A stretch of DNA of 64,000 nt from Veillonellaceae bacterium SB90 (GCA_902364065.1 CABJCJ010000005.1:1-64000), one strand, 5' to 3'; positions 7,463 through 17,192 are shown, counted from the first letter of the stretch. Notes: generated by a model from the sequence alone, not told the origin. Made by a program: numbers and translations.

Positions 7463-9898
7463 TCATGCGCGCAGTTCTGCGGCAAACTGTTTTTCCACGG
7501 CTTTGAGGATGTTCTGGAAGGCAGCATCAGCCTCTTCATCTGTCAGCGTCTTGTCCTTCGACTGGAACTGGAGGTTGAAGGCCAGGCTCTTCTTTCCTCT
7601 GGCGACATGCTCGCCCGTGTAGACGTCGAAGAGTGTCACGCCCTTGAAGTGCTTGCCGCCGTTCTTCGCGATGACGCGCTCGATGTCGGCTGCAGCGACA
7701 TCCTCGTCCACGACGATGGCCAGGTCACGCGCAATGGCCGGATACTTCGGCAGGGACTCAAAATGGAAGTTCTTGCCCGTGTACTTCATGAGCACTTCAA
7801 CGTCCATCTCAAAGAGGTAGACCTTCTGCTTGATGCCGAAGTTCTCTGCGGCCTGCGGATGCAGCTCGCCGACCGTCGCGATGACCTCGCGGCCCTTCTT
7901 GAAGAAGGCCGTCTTGCCCGGATGCAGGGCGAAGTGCTCGCCGGCTTCAACCGTATACTTCGTGATGCCGAGCACGCGGAAGAGTTCCTCGACGATGCCC
8001 TTCATATCGTAAAAGTCCACCATGTCGCCGGCCTGGTTCCAGCCGATCTCGTTGCGGCGGCCCGTAATGAGGCCTGCGACCTTGAGGCGTTCATCCGGCA
8101 GCTCTGTGAGCGGCAGGGCCTTCGGCAGGAAGACGGGCGCGACGTCGAAGAGCTTAAGGTCGTTGTTCTTGCGCGAGAAGTTGCGCACGGCGTTCTCCAT
8201 GATGGAAGTCAGCAGGCAGGTGCGCACGAGCGGCGCTTCATCCGTCAGCGGGTTCATGATGGGGATGGCCTGGCGCAGCGGCGAATCAGCCGGTACGAGC
8301 AGCTTGTCGAAAAGATCCGTGCTCGTGAAGGAGAAGGAAAGCTCCTCCGTCATGCCAAGAGAGGCGAGCGTGTGCTTGATCTTGTCGACGAAATTCTGCC
8401 TGTCGCTCTGACGCCCCTGCACCATGCGGCCGAACGGCGTCGTGCTTGCGATCTTGTCAAAGCCGTAGATGCGTGCGACCTCTTCCGAGAGGTCTTCCAT
8501 GTACGTGCAGTCATTGCGCCACGACGGCACCGTAACATGGTAAGCTTCATCGCCCTTTGCTTCAACCTTAAAGCCGAGCTCCGTCAGGATCTTCACCATC
8601 TCTGCGCCCGGGATGTCCGTGCCAAGGCGGCGGTTGATCTCATCCGTCGTGTAATCGATCGTTACCGGCTGCTTCGGCTCCGGATAGCAGTCGACGATGC
8701 CCTGCGTGACCGTGCAGGCGCCCATGTCCTGCAGCAGCTGGCAGGCACGCTCGAGTGCGCGCGGCGTATTCGTCACATCGACACCGCGCTCAAAGCGGCC
8801 CGAAGCCTCGGAGTGCAGGCCGCAGGCGCGCGCCGTGCGGCGAATGCTCGGACCATTGAACGAAGCGGCCTCAAGCACGACCGTCCGCGTCTTCTCCGTG
8901 ACTTCCGTCTCAAGTCCGCCCATGATGCCCGCGAGGCCCGCCGGATGCTCGGCATCGGCGATGACGAGCTCCGTGCCCTTCGCAAGGCGTGAGCTGTCGT
9001 CGAGCGTATGGAGGTTCTCGCCTTCCTTTGCGAGGCGGGCCGTCAGCGTGTGGCCCGTGATCTCATCGTAATCATAGGCATGCATCGGCTGACCGAGCTC
9101 GAGCATGACGAAGTTCGTCACGTCGACGACGTTGTTGATGGCGCGGATGCCGGCACCTTCGAGGCGCTGCTGCATCCACTCCGGAGACGGGCCAATCTTG
9201 ACGTTCTTGATGACGCGGGCGCTGAAGCGGTCGCAGAGGTCATGCGCCGCAATGCCCACGGAAATCATGTCGGCAGCCTTGGCCGCATCGTCCTCTTTGC
9301 AGGCGATTGCCGGCCATTTCGGCTGATTGCCCGTGAGTACGGCGATTTCGCGCACGAGACCAAGCACGCTGAAGCAGTCGCCGCGGTTGGCCGTGAGCTC
9401 AAACTCGAGCACGACATCGTCGAGGCCCAGCACATCCTTGGCCGGCACACCGACGGGCGTATCCGCCGGCAGGATGTAGATGCCGTTCTTCTCTTCCTCC
9501 GTCAGCTTCGTGAGGTCAAGGTGCAGCTCACCGGCCGAGCAGAGCATGCCGTTTGAGGGCAGGCCACGGAGTTTTCCCTTCTTGATGTGAAGGCCGTTCG
9601 GCAGATGTGCGCCGACCATGGCGACCGGCACGACCTGGCCCTCGGCCACATTCTGCGCACCCGTGATGATCTGAATAAGATCCTTCTCGCCGACATTCAT
9701 CTGACAGATCTGCAGATGGTCGGAATCCGGGTGCTTTTCAAGCTTCTCGATACGGCCCGTCACGACCTTGTCGAGCCCTTCATCGGCACGGATGACATTC
9801 TCCACCGGCACGCCGGCCATTGTGAAACGGTCTGCGAGTTCCTCCGCCGACCAGTCGAAATCAATATAATCCTTTAACCATTTGATGGAAACCTGCAT
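7463..9898 (-). CDS. pheT: Phenylalanine-tRNA ligase beta subunit
   Basis: Large subunit of the (alpha-beta)2 enzyme that charges tRNA-Phe; it carries the tRNA-binding and editing modules. The 811 residues match full-length PheT. They include the N-terminal EMAP/tRNA-binding domain (about 40-150, HPDSDHLQICQMNVG), the B3/B4 editing region (NRGDCFSVLGLVREIA onward), the B5 domain and the C-terminal anticodon-binding FDX-ACB domain (FESLPKYPAIARDLAIVVDEDV to the end). The ATG has AAAGGGG 7 bases upstream. It starts 19 bases after the pheS stop. Confidence 0.97.
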   Translation of the reverse strand: MQVSIKWLKDYIDFDWSAEELADRFTMAGVPVENVIRADEGLDKVVTGRIEKLEKHPDSDHLQICQMNVGEKDLIQIITGAQNVAEGQVVPVAMVGAHLPNGLHIKKGKLRGLPSNGMLCSAGELHLDLTKLTEEEKNGIYILPADTPVGVPAKDVLGLDDVVLEFELTANRGDCFSVLGLVREIAVLTGNQPKWPAIACKEDDAAKAADMISVGIAAHDLCDRFSARVIKNVKIGPSPEWMQQRLEGAGIRAINNVVDVTNFVMLELGQPMHAYDYDEITGHTLTARLAKEGENLHTLDDSSRLAKGTELVIADAEHPAGLAGIMGGLETEVTEKTRTVVLEAASFNGPSIRRTARACGLHSEASGRFERGVDVTNTPRALERACQLLQDMGACTVTQGIVDCYPEPKQPVTIDYTTDEINRRLGTDIPGAEMVKILTELGFKVEAKGDEAYHVTVPSWRNDCTYMEDLSEEVARIYGFDKIASTTPFGRMVQGRQSDRQNFVDKIKHTLASLGMTEELSFSFTSTDLFDKLLVPADSPLRQAIPIMNPLTDEAPLVRTCLLTSIMENAVRNFSRKNNDLKLFDVAPVFLPKALPLTELPDERLKVAGLITGRRNEIGWNQAGDMVDFYDMKGIVEELFRVLGITKYTVEAGEHFALHPGKTAFFKKGREVIATVGELHPQAAENFGIKQKVYLFEMDVEVLMKYTGKNFHFESLPKYPAIARDLAIVVDEDVAAADIERVIAKNGGKHFKGVTLFDVYTGEHVARGKKSLAFNLQFQSKDKTLTDEEADAAFQNILKAVEKQFAAELRA

Positions 9899-9917
9899 GG
9901 TATATCCCCTTTCTCAC

Positions 9918-10946
9918 TCAGAACTGGCGCAGGAAGCGCATGTCGTTGTCATAGAACAGACGCAGATCATCCACGCCGTACGAAAGCATCGCGATGCGCT
10001 CCACGCCCATGCCGAACGCGAAGCCTGAAACCTTCTTCGGATCGTAGCCGCTCATTTCGAGCACATGGGGATGAACCATGCCGGCACCCAGGATCTCGAG
10101 CCAGCCCGTGCCCTTGCAGACCTTGCAGCCCTTGCCGTGACACATGACGCAGGAGATATCGACCTCCGTCGAAGGCTCCGTGAAGGGGAAGAAGCTCGGG
10201 CGCAGGCGGACCTTGACATCATCATTGAAAATCTGGCGCAGGAAGAGCTCGAGCGTGCCCTTGAGGTCCGCAAACGTGATGCCCTCGTCGATGACGAGGC
10301 CTTCGACCTGCGTGAACATCGGGGAATGCGTGGCGTCGTATTCATCGCGGCGGTAAACGCGGCCCGGCGCGATCATGCGGATTGGCGCATTCGGCTCGTT
10401 CTTCTGCATCGTGCGCGCCTGCACTGGCGACGTCTGCGAACGCATGAGGATATCCTCCGTGATGTAGAACGAATCCTGCATATCGCGGGCCGGATGATCC
10501 TTCGGCAGGTTCAGAGCTTCAAAATTGTAATAATCCTTCTCGATTTCCGGGCCTTCCTCGACGGAGAAGCCCATGCGGAAGAAGATATCCTTGATGCGCT
10601 CGAGCGTCAGCGTCAGCGGATGCAGATGGCCGAGCGGCTGCTGACGGCCTGGCAGCGTGACATCGATCTTCTCGCTCGCGAGCTTGTCAGCCATGGCGCG
10701 TGCCTTGAGCTCCTCATTCTTCTGCTGAATGAGCGCTGCGACCTGAGCTTTCGCCTCGTTGACGATTTTGCCGACACGCGGACGGTCTTCCTTCGCGATG
10801 GCTCCCATGCTCCTGAGGATGGTCGTAAACTCACCCTTCTTGCCCAGGAACTTGACGCGGATATCGTCGAGTTCCGAAAGATTTCCTGCGGCATTCTTGA
10901 TGGCTTCGGCAGCTTGTGCCTTGAGCTGTTCAATCTTCTCTTCCAT
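9918..10946 (-). CDS. pheS: Phenylalanine-tRNA ligase alpha subunit
   Basis: Catalytic class II synthetase subunit, 342 residues from the ATG at 10946 ([11 protein letters not shown]), which has TAGGAGG 7 bases upstream; a longer in-frame reading runs through the T-box terminator and is not real. An N-terminal coiled coil (1-85) is followed by class II motif 2 ([21 protein letters not shown]) and motif 3 ([13 protein letters not shown]). The [20 protein letters not shown] insertion carries a four-cysteine cluster seen in many bacterial PheS. It is the first gene of the operon and is governed by the T-box leader. Confidence 0.97.
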   Translation of the reverse strand: MEEKIEQLKAQAAEAIKNAAGNLSELDDIRVKFLGKKGEFTTILRSMGAIAKEDRPRVGKIVNEAKAQVAALIQQKNEELKARAMADKLASEKIDVTLPGRQQPLGHLHPLTLTLERIKDIFFRMGFSVEEGPEIEKDYYNFEALNLPKDHPARDMQDSFYITEDILMRSQTSPVQARTMQKNEPNAPIRMIAPGRVYRRDEYDATHSPMFTQVEGLVIDEGITFADLKGTLELFLRQIFNDDVKVRLRPSFFPFTEPSTEVDISCVMCHGKGCKVCKGTGWLEILGAGMVHPHVLEMSGYDPKKVSGFAFGMGVERIAMLSYGVDDLRLFYDNDMRFLRQF

Positions 10947-10963
10947 ACCGAACCTCCTAAATA

Positions 10964-11010
10964 TAAAAAACCTTCGACCCCTGGCCGTAAAAGCCATAGG
11001 GGCGAAGGTC
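10964..11010 (-). terminator. Conditional terminator of the pheST T-box
   Basis: Minus strand ACCTTCGCCCCT pairs with AGGGGTCGAAGGT, followed by TTTTTT, ending 18 bases before the pheS start. Confidence 0.88.
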
Positions 11011-11187
11011 TGTTCGCGGTACCACCCTGATTTATCACTTGCTTCTGACCATAACGCAGTCCTGCGTCCGTCATTTCCTACGGAGACTCCAAAGCGAACG
11101 TTCCCCTGCTGCCGTCATCCCGCTTCCAGTCCAGGCGGGACTCCCTGTCGGCGGCGCACAGGCTACTCTTCTTTTTCATCGTCATGA
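10964..11187 (-). promoter_or_regulatory. T-box leader (tRNA-Phe sensing riboswitch) of pheST
   Basis: On the minus strand the leader starts near 11187 with a Stem I carrying AGTA. A candidate UUC phenylalanine specifier lies at 11096-11098. The T-box core AGGGTGGTACCGCG lies at 11015-11028, and a terminator stem at 10964-11010 can be replaced by the antiterminator formed with the T-box. Uncharged tRNA-Phe should pair with UUC and with the T-box bulge, allowing read-through. The T-box core and terminator are seen directly; the specifier position is inferred. Confidence 0.92.
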
Positions 11188-11193
11188 TTCTTA

Positions 11194-11222
11194 AATATAG
11201 CACAAGGCGGGGAAAATTGCAA
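11194..11222 (-). promoter_or_regulatory. Promoter of pheST-zapA
   Basis: Minus-strand TTGCAA (11217-11222), 17-base spacer, TATATT (11194-11199), placing the start of RNA at the beginning of the T-box. Confidence 0.75.
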
Positions 11223-11268
11223 CTGCTGTCTCACACGAGCAGACAGATTCCTGCATCTGTCCCCCGAT

Positions 11269-13095
11269 TCAGGTCGCAAAGCCGCGGAACTGCGTCATGT
11301 AAAGGTCGTAATAGCGGCCGCCCGCCGCGAGCAGCTCCCGGTGGCTGCCCTGCTCGACGATGCGTCCCTCATCCATGACGACGATGAGATCGGAGTCCCG
11401 GATCGTGGAGAGCCGGTGGGCAATCACGATGGAGGTGCGGTTCTTCATGAGTTCCTGCATGGCCGACTGGATGTCTTTTTCCGTGCGCGTATCCACGTTC
11501 GACGTGGCTTCGTCAAGGATCAGCACGTCGGGATCGGCGAGGAAGGCCCTCGTGATGGCGAGCAGCTGCCGCTGACCCTGTGAGATGTTCCCGCCGCCGG
11601 CCGTGAGTACCGTATCGAGGCCCTGCGGCAGGGCGGCGATCATCTCCTGTGCGCGGCTCAGCCGTGCCGCCCGCCAGAGCTCTTCCTCCGTGGCCTCCGG
11701 ACGCGCATACAGCAGATTTTCCCGGATTGTGGCCGAGAACAGCACGGTATCCTGCAGGACGATGGCCATACTGCCGCGCAGAGCAGGCCGCGCAATCGTG
11801 CGCAGGTCAGAGGGACCGATCCATATCGTGCCGCGTTCCGGATCGTAGAAGCGCAGAAGGAGATTCGCAAGCGTGGTCTTGCCCGAGCCCGTGGCCCCCA
11901 CAAGCGCCACCTTGCGGCCGGCCGGTATCGAGAGCGAGAAATCGTGCAGGACTTCCTGCCCCGGAACGTAGGAAAAACTCACGTGATCAAAGCGGATATC
12001 GTTGCGGCCGCGCGGCGGATACGCCCCTCCCGCCATCATTTCAGGCGGCTCGTCGAGCACCTTGAAGACGCGCTCGGCACCGGCCACAGCCGTCTGCAGC
12101 TGTCCGTAGATGACGGCGAGCTCGTTGATGGGCTTCGAGAACAGGCGGATGTAGACGAGGAAGGCCGCGATGATGCCGACCGAGATCATGCCGTCAAGGG
12201 CGAATACACCGCCTGCCGCCGCACAAGCGACAAAGCCCGCATTGCTGATGCTATTCATGAACGGCCCCATGACGCCCGAGCAAATGTCCTGCCGGATACC
12301 GGCCCTGGTCAGCTCATCGCTCTTCTCACAGAAGGAGCGGATGACCGCCTGCTGATGGTGGCAGGCCACCACCGTGCGATAGCCGGCGATCATCTTCTCC
12401 ACCATGCCGGTCTGCTCGCCGAGCAGCTGCTGGCGGGTGCGCGAATACCTCCGCACGACCCTGCCCATGCGCTTCGTCACGAAGATGGTCACGAAAACCG
12501 ACAAAAACGAGAGCAGCGCGAGCTGCCAGCAGCTCCAAAGCATGATGAGTGCCGTGCCGGCAACGGTCAAGAGCCCTGAGCAGAGCGTCGGCAGGGAGGA
12601 AGATATGATGCTTGCGATATTTTCCACATCATTCGTCATGCGGCTCATGACATCGCCGTGCGAGTGGCGGTCGAGGTAACGGACGGGCAGGTCGACGATG
12701 TGCGCAAAGAGCTCCGTGCGAAGCGCCCGCACGATGTGCTGCGAGAGGCGCGCCGCCAGCTGCCCCGTCAGGAACTGCGACAGTGAGGCCAGCAGATAAC
12801 AGAGTGCGAGATACAAGAGTTCCTGCCCGAGCTGCGGCAGCTGACCGCCGGTCATCGCATCGATGGCGGCAGCCTGCAGGAGCGGGGCATAAATGCTGCA
12901 GAGCGTCCCGAAGATGACGGCCATGAACAGCAGGACAAGCAGGCGGCTCTCTTTCGTGAAATAGCGCAGCAAGCGCCGCAGGGTGCCACGGATATCCGCC
13001 GCGTATTCCGCCTCGGCGAAGTGCGGCGGGCGGTGCATGCCGGGAGCTCTTCGCGCAAGATCCGCCTTGCGCGGAGAAAGCCTGTCATCCCTCAT
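11269..13095 (-). CDS. ABC exporter half-transporter, subunit with the catalytic Walker B
   Basis: 608-residue type IV exporter half: six membrane helices (about 50-330) then an ATPase domain with Walker A GATGSGKT (400-407), signature ISQGQ (504-508), Walker B LILDE (Glu529) and switch His560. The signature departs from LSGGQ, while Walker B and His are canonical. The partner gene has the opposite pattern, as in LmrCD/TM287-288-type heterodimers with one degenerate ATP site. The ATG at 13095 overlaps the partner's stop by 11 bases and has GAGGAGG 9 bases before it, so the two are coupled. Such pumps export drugs or lipids; the substrate is unknown. Confidence 0.9.
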   Translation of the reverse strand: MRDDRLSPRKADLARRAPGMHRPPHFAEAEYAADIRGTLRRLLRYFTKESRLLVLLFMAVIFGTLCSIYAPLLQAAAIDAMTGGQLPQLGQELLYLALCYLLASLSQFLTGQLAARLSQHIVRALRTELFAHIVDLPVRYLDRHSHGDVMSRMTNDVENIASIISSSLPTLCSGLLTVAGTALIMLWSCWQLALLSFLSVFVTIFVTKRMGRVVRRYSRTRQQLLGEQTGMVEKMIAGYRTVVACHHQQAVIRSFCEKSDELTRAGIRQDICSGVMGPFMNSISNAGFVACAAAGGVFALDGMISVGIIAAFLVYIRLFSKPINELAVIYGQLQTAVAGAERVFKVLDEPPEMMAGGAYPPRGRNDIRFDHVSFSYVPGQEVLHDFSLSIPAGRKVALVGATGSGKTTLANLLLRFYDPERGTIWIGPSDLRTIARPALRGSMAIVLQDTVLFSATIRENLLYARPEATEEELWRAARLSRAQEMIAALPQGLDTVLTAGGGNISQGQRQLLAITRAFLADPDVLILDEATSNVDTRTEKDIQSAMQELMKNRTSIVIAHRLSTIRDSDLIVVMDEGRIVEQGSHRELLAAGGRYYDLYMTQFRGFAT

Positions 13096-14818
13096 GATCC
13101 TTCGCCTCCTCTCCCAGCTGGGAATCGTACAGACTCCGATACAGGGCAGACGTCTGCAGGAGTTCTTCGTGCGTGCCGTCAGCCGCGATGCGGCCATGCT
13201 CGAGCAGCACGATGCGGTCGGCGTGGCGGGCCGAGACAATGCGCTCTGCCACGGTGATACGCGTCACACCGGCATCCTCGCGGTCAAGTGCCGCACAGAG
13301 CCTGGCTTCCGTGCGCAGGTCCAAGGCGCTTGTGCTGTCATCGAAGATCCGGATTTCTGCCCGGCGCAGGACGGCCCGGGCGATGGCGAGGCGCTGCTTC
13401 TGGCCGCCTGACAGGCTCGTGCCGCGTTCCGCCACCATCGCATCAAAGCCATGCGGCTGCCGCCGGATGAATGCTTCGGCCTGGGCAATGGCAGCCGCAC
13501 GCCTGACCTCGTCAAACGAAGCATCTTCCTGTCCCCAGCGGATGTTCTCTGCCATCGTCGCCGTGAAGAGTTCACTGCGCTGGAGCGCAAAAGCGATGCG
13601 GCCGCGCAGCGAGGAAAGGCGGTAGTCGCGCACATCGACGCCATCGACCAGCACGCGTCCCTCCGTCACCTCGTAAAAGCGCGGGATGAGCGACAAGAGC
13701 GTCGTCTTGCCCGTTCCCGTCGCCCCCATGATGGCGACGTGCTCACCGGGATGAATGACGAGATTGATATCGTGCAGGATCTCCTGCCCTGAATGGTAGC
13801 CGAATGACACATGCTCGAAGCGGACTTCTCCTCTGCCCGGCGGCACATCGTGTGCGCCGTCCCGGATGGCCGGCTCCATCCGGAGCAGTGCGCGCAGGCG
13901 CTTCCAGGATGCCAGGCCGCGCGAGATCGTCTGAAAGAGCATCACGAGCATCATGACGCCCATGAGCATCGTCATCGTGTAGCTGATGGCCGCGATGACA
14001 AGGCCGGGGCGGATCATCCCCGCTGCCGCCATCTGGCCGCCCTGCCAGAGGACCAGCACGACGAGCGTTCCCATGACGAGATTGACGAGCGGATTCATCA
14101 GCGCGAAGAGCACGAGCACATGGAGCTGGGTGGTAAGCAGCGCTTCATTCGCCCGGCCAAAGCGCCGTTTCTCATATGCCTCACGCACGCAGGCCTTGAT
14201 GATGCGGATACCGGCGATGTCTTCCGACAGGATGCGGTTAATGGCATCGAGTTCCGTCTGCAGGGCGAGGAACGAACGGTTTGTCAGATGCAGGATGGTG
14301 CCCATGATGAGTACGAGCAGCGGCAGGGCGATCACGATCAGCAGGCCAAACGCGTGATGCAGCTGATACATGAAGAAGGCCGAGCCGACGAGCAGGCAGC
14401 TCGTGCGCACAAGCCCCCGGATGAATTGTGAGAGCATGTTCTCCACCTGGGTCACATCGTTCGTCACCCACGTGATGAGCGTACCGGTGCCGGCCGCATC
14501 CACCTGCGAAAAGGAAAGCGACAGGATACGCGCGAAGCAGTCCTTGCGGATCTCGTTGCCCGCATGCTGCCCCGCGAGATTCACGAACACCGTATTCATC
14601 GAGCCGCAGAAACAGCCGAGCACCACACAGCCCAGCATCCAGAGTCCCAGATGCGCGATGATGCCCATATCGCTGCCGCCCGTGCCGAGTCCCATGACGC
14701 CTTCATCGACGATCCGGCTCATGAGCTTTGGCTGCATGAGGTCCATGCAGACCTCACCGCACATGAACGCCACGGCCAGCAGGCCCCAGAGAAGATACCG
14801 GCGGATATAGAAAAACAT
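13085..14818 (-). CDS. ABC exporter half-transporter, subunit with the degenerate ATP site
   Basis: 577-residue partner of the following gene, with an N-terminal six-helix domain (about 8-300). Its ATPase domain has a canonical Walker A GATGTGKT (365-372) and LSGGQ (469-473). Walker B is IFDD, with Asp494 where the catalytic Glu is normal, and the switch histidine is replaced by Glu525 (VAERI). Its own Walker A/B paired with the partner's ISQGQ would form the non-hydrolysing site. Its LSGGQ paired with the partner's Walker A/B forms the active site. The start ATG has AAAGGG 7 bases upstream. No regulator is adjacent. Confidence 0.9.
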   Translation of the reverse strand: MFFYIRRYLLWGLLAVAFMCGEVCMDLMQPKLMSRIVDEGVMGLGTGGSDMGIIAHLGLWMLGCVVLGCFCGSMNTVFVNLAGQHAGNEIRKDCFARILSLSFSQVDAAGTGTLITWVTNDVTQVENMLSQFIRGLVRTSCLLVGSAFFMYQLHHAFGLLIVIALPLLVLIMGTILHLTNRSFLALQTELDAINRILSEDIAGIRIIKACVREAYEKRRFGRANEALLTTQLHVLVLFALMNPLVNLVMGTLVVLVLWQGGQMAAAGMIRPGLVIAAISYTMTMLMGVMMLVMLFQTISRGLASWKRLRALLRMEPAIRDGAHDVPPGRGEVRFEHVSFGYHSGQEILHDINLVIHPGEHVAIMGATGTGKTTLLSLIPRFYEVTEGRVLVDGVDVRDYRLSSLRGRIAFALQRSELFTATMAENIRWGQEDASFDEVRRAAAIAQAEAFIRRQPHGFDAMVAERGTSLSGGQKQRLAIARAVLRRAEIRIFDDSTSALDLRTEARLCAALDREDAGVTRITVAERIVSARHADRIVLLEHGRIAADGTHEELLQTSALYRSLYDSQLGEEAKDHEG

Positions 14819-14910
14819 ACCTCCACCCTTTCATTTAAACATCTGTCATTTCCTTTTGCATCTTACCCTGCTTTTCTTAATCTTTGCCAAGAACGAACAA
14901 GCGCGGCATA

Positions 14911-14950
14911 AAAATATCCCTGTCGCCGCCGCACGGGCAGGACAGGGATC
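14911..14950 (-). terminator. Terminator after the small membrane protein
   Basis: ATCCCTGTC and GACAGGGAT form a 9-bp stem followed by ATTTTTA on the minus strand, directly after the stop at 14957. Confidence 0.7.
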
Positions 14951-14956
14951 AGGCAA

Positions 14957-15508
14957 TCAGGTACCTGTGGCAATCAAGGCTGCTGCAAAACCGTACAAGA
15001 CAATCTGCACGGCGAGACCGGACACGGAGAACAGGCCGCTGAGCGCACAGATCCAGAGGCGCTGGCAGCCGGCCAGACCCGCGGCAGCGAATGCGACGCC
15101 CAGGAGCAGCAGGCTCTTGCTGAAGCCCGAGAAGAACCGCAGTTCCTGCAAGGTGCCCCAGCGCCCTTCCGCCTTGTCCGACTGGTACGAGTCGATATCC
15201 GCCCGGGCCTGGGTGTTGTGCGTGAGCGCCACGGCCTTTTCCATCGAATCCGGAAGGTTTGCCAGGAGCAGCCGCTCCGATGCAAGGATGGAGCGCAGGA
15301 TGGCGACATCTTCACTCGACTTCTGGCCGAGGCCCTTCTCCACGACCCCCTGATAGACATCGATGTTGCGTTCCACGACAGGAGCCCAGAAGCTCAGCAG
15401 GAATGTGCTGAGCAGCAGGAATGCGCCCATCAGGAATCTTGTCAGCATCGTGGTCTGCCGGCGCTTTTCTTCTTTGCGGCACCGGCGCCGCGCGGGATAT
15501 TGACTCAA
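14957..15508 (-). CDS. Unrecognised small membrane protein in the rml cluster
   Basis: Not recognised. From the TTG at 15508 it has 183 residues; GAAGG lies 7 bases before that TTG, while a GTG six codons earlier is too close to any Shine-Dalgarno and an ATG 20 codons later has none. There is a basic N-terminus (RRRCRKEEKRR), a membrane helix at about 22-42, a roughly 85-residue polar domain that should face outward, and two more helices at about 132-152 and 158-182. It follows rmlA by 111 bases on the same strand and may belong to that transcription unit. That hints at a cell-envelope role, but nothing confirms it. Confidence 0.6.
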   Translation of the reverse strand: MSQYPARRRCRKEEKRRQTTMLTRFLMGAFLLLSTFLLSFWAPVVERNIDVYQGVVEKGLGQKSSEDVAILRSILASERLLLANLPDSMEKAVALTHNTQARADIDSYQSDKAEGRWGTLQELRFFSGFSKSLLLLGVAFAAAGLAGCQRLWICALSGLFSVSGLAVQIVLYGFAAALIATGT

Positions 15509-15619
15509 AAAAAGACCTTCTTTCACTTCCTGCCGCGTCTGTAATCCACGAGCGGAACCACCTTAGGCGTCCATTCAACGCGTCGCCGTTCTTCACACCG
15601 CAGCCGCGAAGATTCAACT

Positions 15620-16495
15620 TTATGATTCCTGCGCCATGCGCAGGAGATACTGACCGTACTCGTTCTTTTCAAGCGGCTCGGCCAGTTTCAGGACCTGTTC
15701 CTTCGTGATATATCCCATGCGGTACGCGATTTCCTCGAGGCAGGCGATCTTGAGCCCCTGGCGTTCCTGGATGGTCTGCACGAAAGACGCTGCCTGCAGC
15801 AAAGATTCATGTGTCCCCGTATCGAGCCAGGCATAGCCGCGGCGCATCGTCTCGACATGAAGCGTATGGCGCGCCAGGTACACCTTGTTGACGTCGGTGA
15901 TCTCAAGCTCTCCGCGCGCCGACGGCCGGATGGATTTCGCGATCTCCACGATGTCTGCATCATAGAAATAAAGGCCCGTCACGGCAAAATGGGACTGCGG
16001 CACAGCAGGCTTCTCCTCGAGGCTGACGGCCTCGCCCGCCTCATCAAAGGCAACGACACCGTAACGCTCCGGGTCGCGCACATAATAGGCAAAGACCGTC
16101 GCGCCCATCTCCTGCTGCGCCGCCCGCTGCATCATGACGGCAAGATCCGAGCCGTAGAAGATATTGTCGCCGAGCACCAGCGCGCAGCCCTCGCCAGCCA
16201 GCCACTCCTCACCGATCAGGAAGGCCTGGGCAAGCCCCTGCGGCTTTGGCTGGACGGCATACGAAATCGAGATGCCCCACTGCGAGCCGTCGCCGAGCAG
16301 GCGTTTGAAATTCGCATTGTCCGTTGGCGTCGTGATGACGAGAATATCCCGGATTCCTGCGAGCATCAGCGTCGACAGCGGATAATAGATCATCGGCTTG
16401 TCGTAGACCGGCATGAGCTGCTTCGACACCGCAATCGTCAGCGGATACAGCCGCGTGCCCGAGCCGCCGGCCAAAATGATTCCCTTGCGTATCAC
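15620..16495 (-). CDS. rmlA: Glucose-1-phosphate thymidylyltransferase
   Basis: First step of dTDP-L-rhamnose synthesis: glucose-1-P plus dTTP gives dTDP-glucose. The 291 residues carry the nucleotidyltransferase signature [13 protein letters not shown] at 8-20, [12 protein letters not shown], and the LGDNIFYG metal/sugar site. The start is GTG with AAGGAG 8 bases before it. It lies 46 bases after rmlC, so rmlC-rmlA form an operon. The product should supply rhamnose or another deoxyhexose for surface polysaccharide. rmlB is 2 kb away in a separate unit, and rmlD is not in this window. Confidence 0.96.
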   Translation of the reverse strand: MIRKGIILAGGSGTRLYPLTIAVSKQLMPVYDKPMIYYPLSTLMLAGIRDILVITTPTDNANFKRLLGDGSQWGISISYAVQPKPQGLAQAFLIGEEWLAGEGCALVLGDNIFYGSDLAVMMQRAAQQEMGATVFAYYVRDPERYGVVAFDEAGEAVSLEEKPAVPQSHFAVTGLYFYDADIVEIAKSIRPSARGELEITDVNKVYLARHTLHVETMRRGYAWLDTGTHESLLQAASFVQTIQERQGLKIACLEEIAYRMGYITKEQVLKLAEPLEKNEYGQYLLRMAQES

Positions 16496-16541
16496 GCATT
16501 ACACTCCTTCCTCAAAAGCCCCCGTTCTGCTGCCATCCGCA

Positions 16542-17105
16542 TCATTCATACACGAAATTCAGCGAGGACGCCAGGCGCTCCTTCAGCGACGGCGCCTTCT
16601 GGTCCTTGTCGGACAGGATGACCGGCTCGAGCGGCCAGACAACGCCGATGTCCGGATCGTCCCAGCGGATGTTGCCGTCGCACTCCGGCGCGTAATAATT
16701 ATCGGCCTTGTACTGTACCTCGACATCATCCGTCAGCGTCAGGAAGCCATGTGCGAAACCGCGCGGGATGAAGAGCTGCTTCTTGTTTTCCGCCGAGAGT
16801 TCCACGCCGACCCATTGGCCGAACTGCGGCGATCCCTTGCGGATATCGACGGCCACATCGAAGATCATGCCGCGCGTCGCGCGCAGCAACTTGGCCTGGC
16901 ACATGGGGTTCAGCTGGTAATGCAGACCGCGCAGCGTGCCTTTCTGCGCCGAATATGACTGATTGTCCTGCACGAAATTCACGAAGAGCCCTGCCTCTTC
17001 CATCTTGCGCTGCGACCAGCTTTCCATGAACCAGCCGCGTGCATCGCCGAACACCTGCGGTTCGAGCACGTAAACCCCTTTGAGTTTCGTTTCGGTTGCC
17101 TTCAA
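16542..17105 (-). CDS. rmlC: dTDP-4-dehydrorhamnose 3,5-epimerase
   Basis: Cupin-fold epimerase acting on dTDP-4-keto-6-deoxyglucose, 187 residues from a TTG at 17105 (reading LKATETKLKGVYVLEP). AAAGGA lies 7 bases upstream of this TTG, and the resulting N-terminus matches family length. An in-frame TTG 13 codons earlier has no ribosome site. Motifs: FGDARGWFMESW, QDNQSYSAQKGTLRGLHYQ with the catalytic His, and PRGFAHGFLTLTDDVEVQYK. It is the first gene after the promoter at 17164-17192. Confidence 0.94.
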   Translation of the reverse strand: MKATETKLKGVYVLEPQVFGDARGWFMESWSQRKMEEAGLFVNFVQDNQSYSAQKGTLRGLHYQLNPMCQAKLLRATRGMIFDVAVDIRKGSPQFGQWVGVELSAENKKQLFIPRGFAHGFLTLTDDVEVQYKADNYYAPECDGNIRWDDPDIGVVWPLEPVILSDKDQKAPSLKERLASSLNFVYE

Positions 17106-17163
17106 TCCTATTACATCCTTTCGTTCGATATTTGTTCCAGGCAATCAGGAACGCCATTGCTTC

Positions 17164-17192
17164 ATTATAACATAGTTCTTCTCACGAGCCAA
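17164..17192 (-). promoter_or_regulatory. Promoter of rmlC-rmlA
   Basis: Minus-strand TTGGCT (17187-17192), 17-base spacer ending in TGT, TATAAT (17164-17169): an extended -10 promoter of good quality. Confidence 0.75.

Noticed and set aside
7094..8992. 632-codon plus-strand frame opposite pheT
   Set aside because: Shadow of a certain tRNA synthetase gene; no ribosome site or domain.
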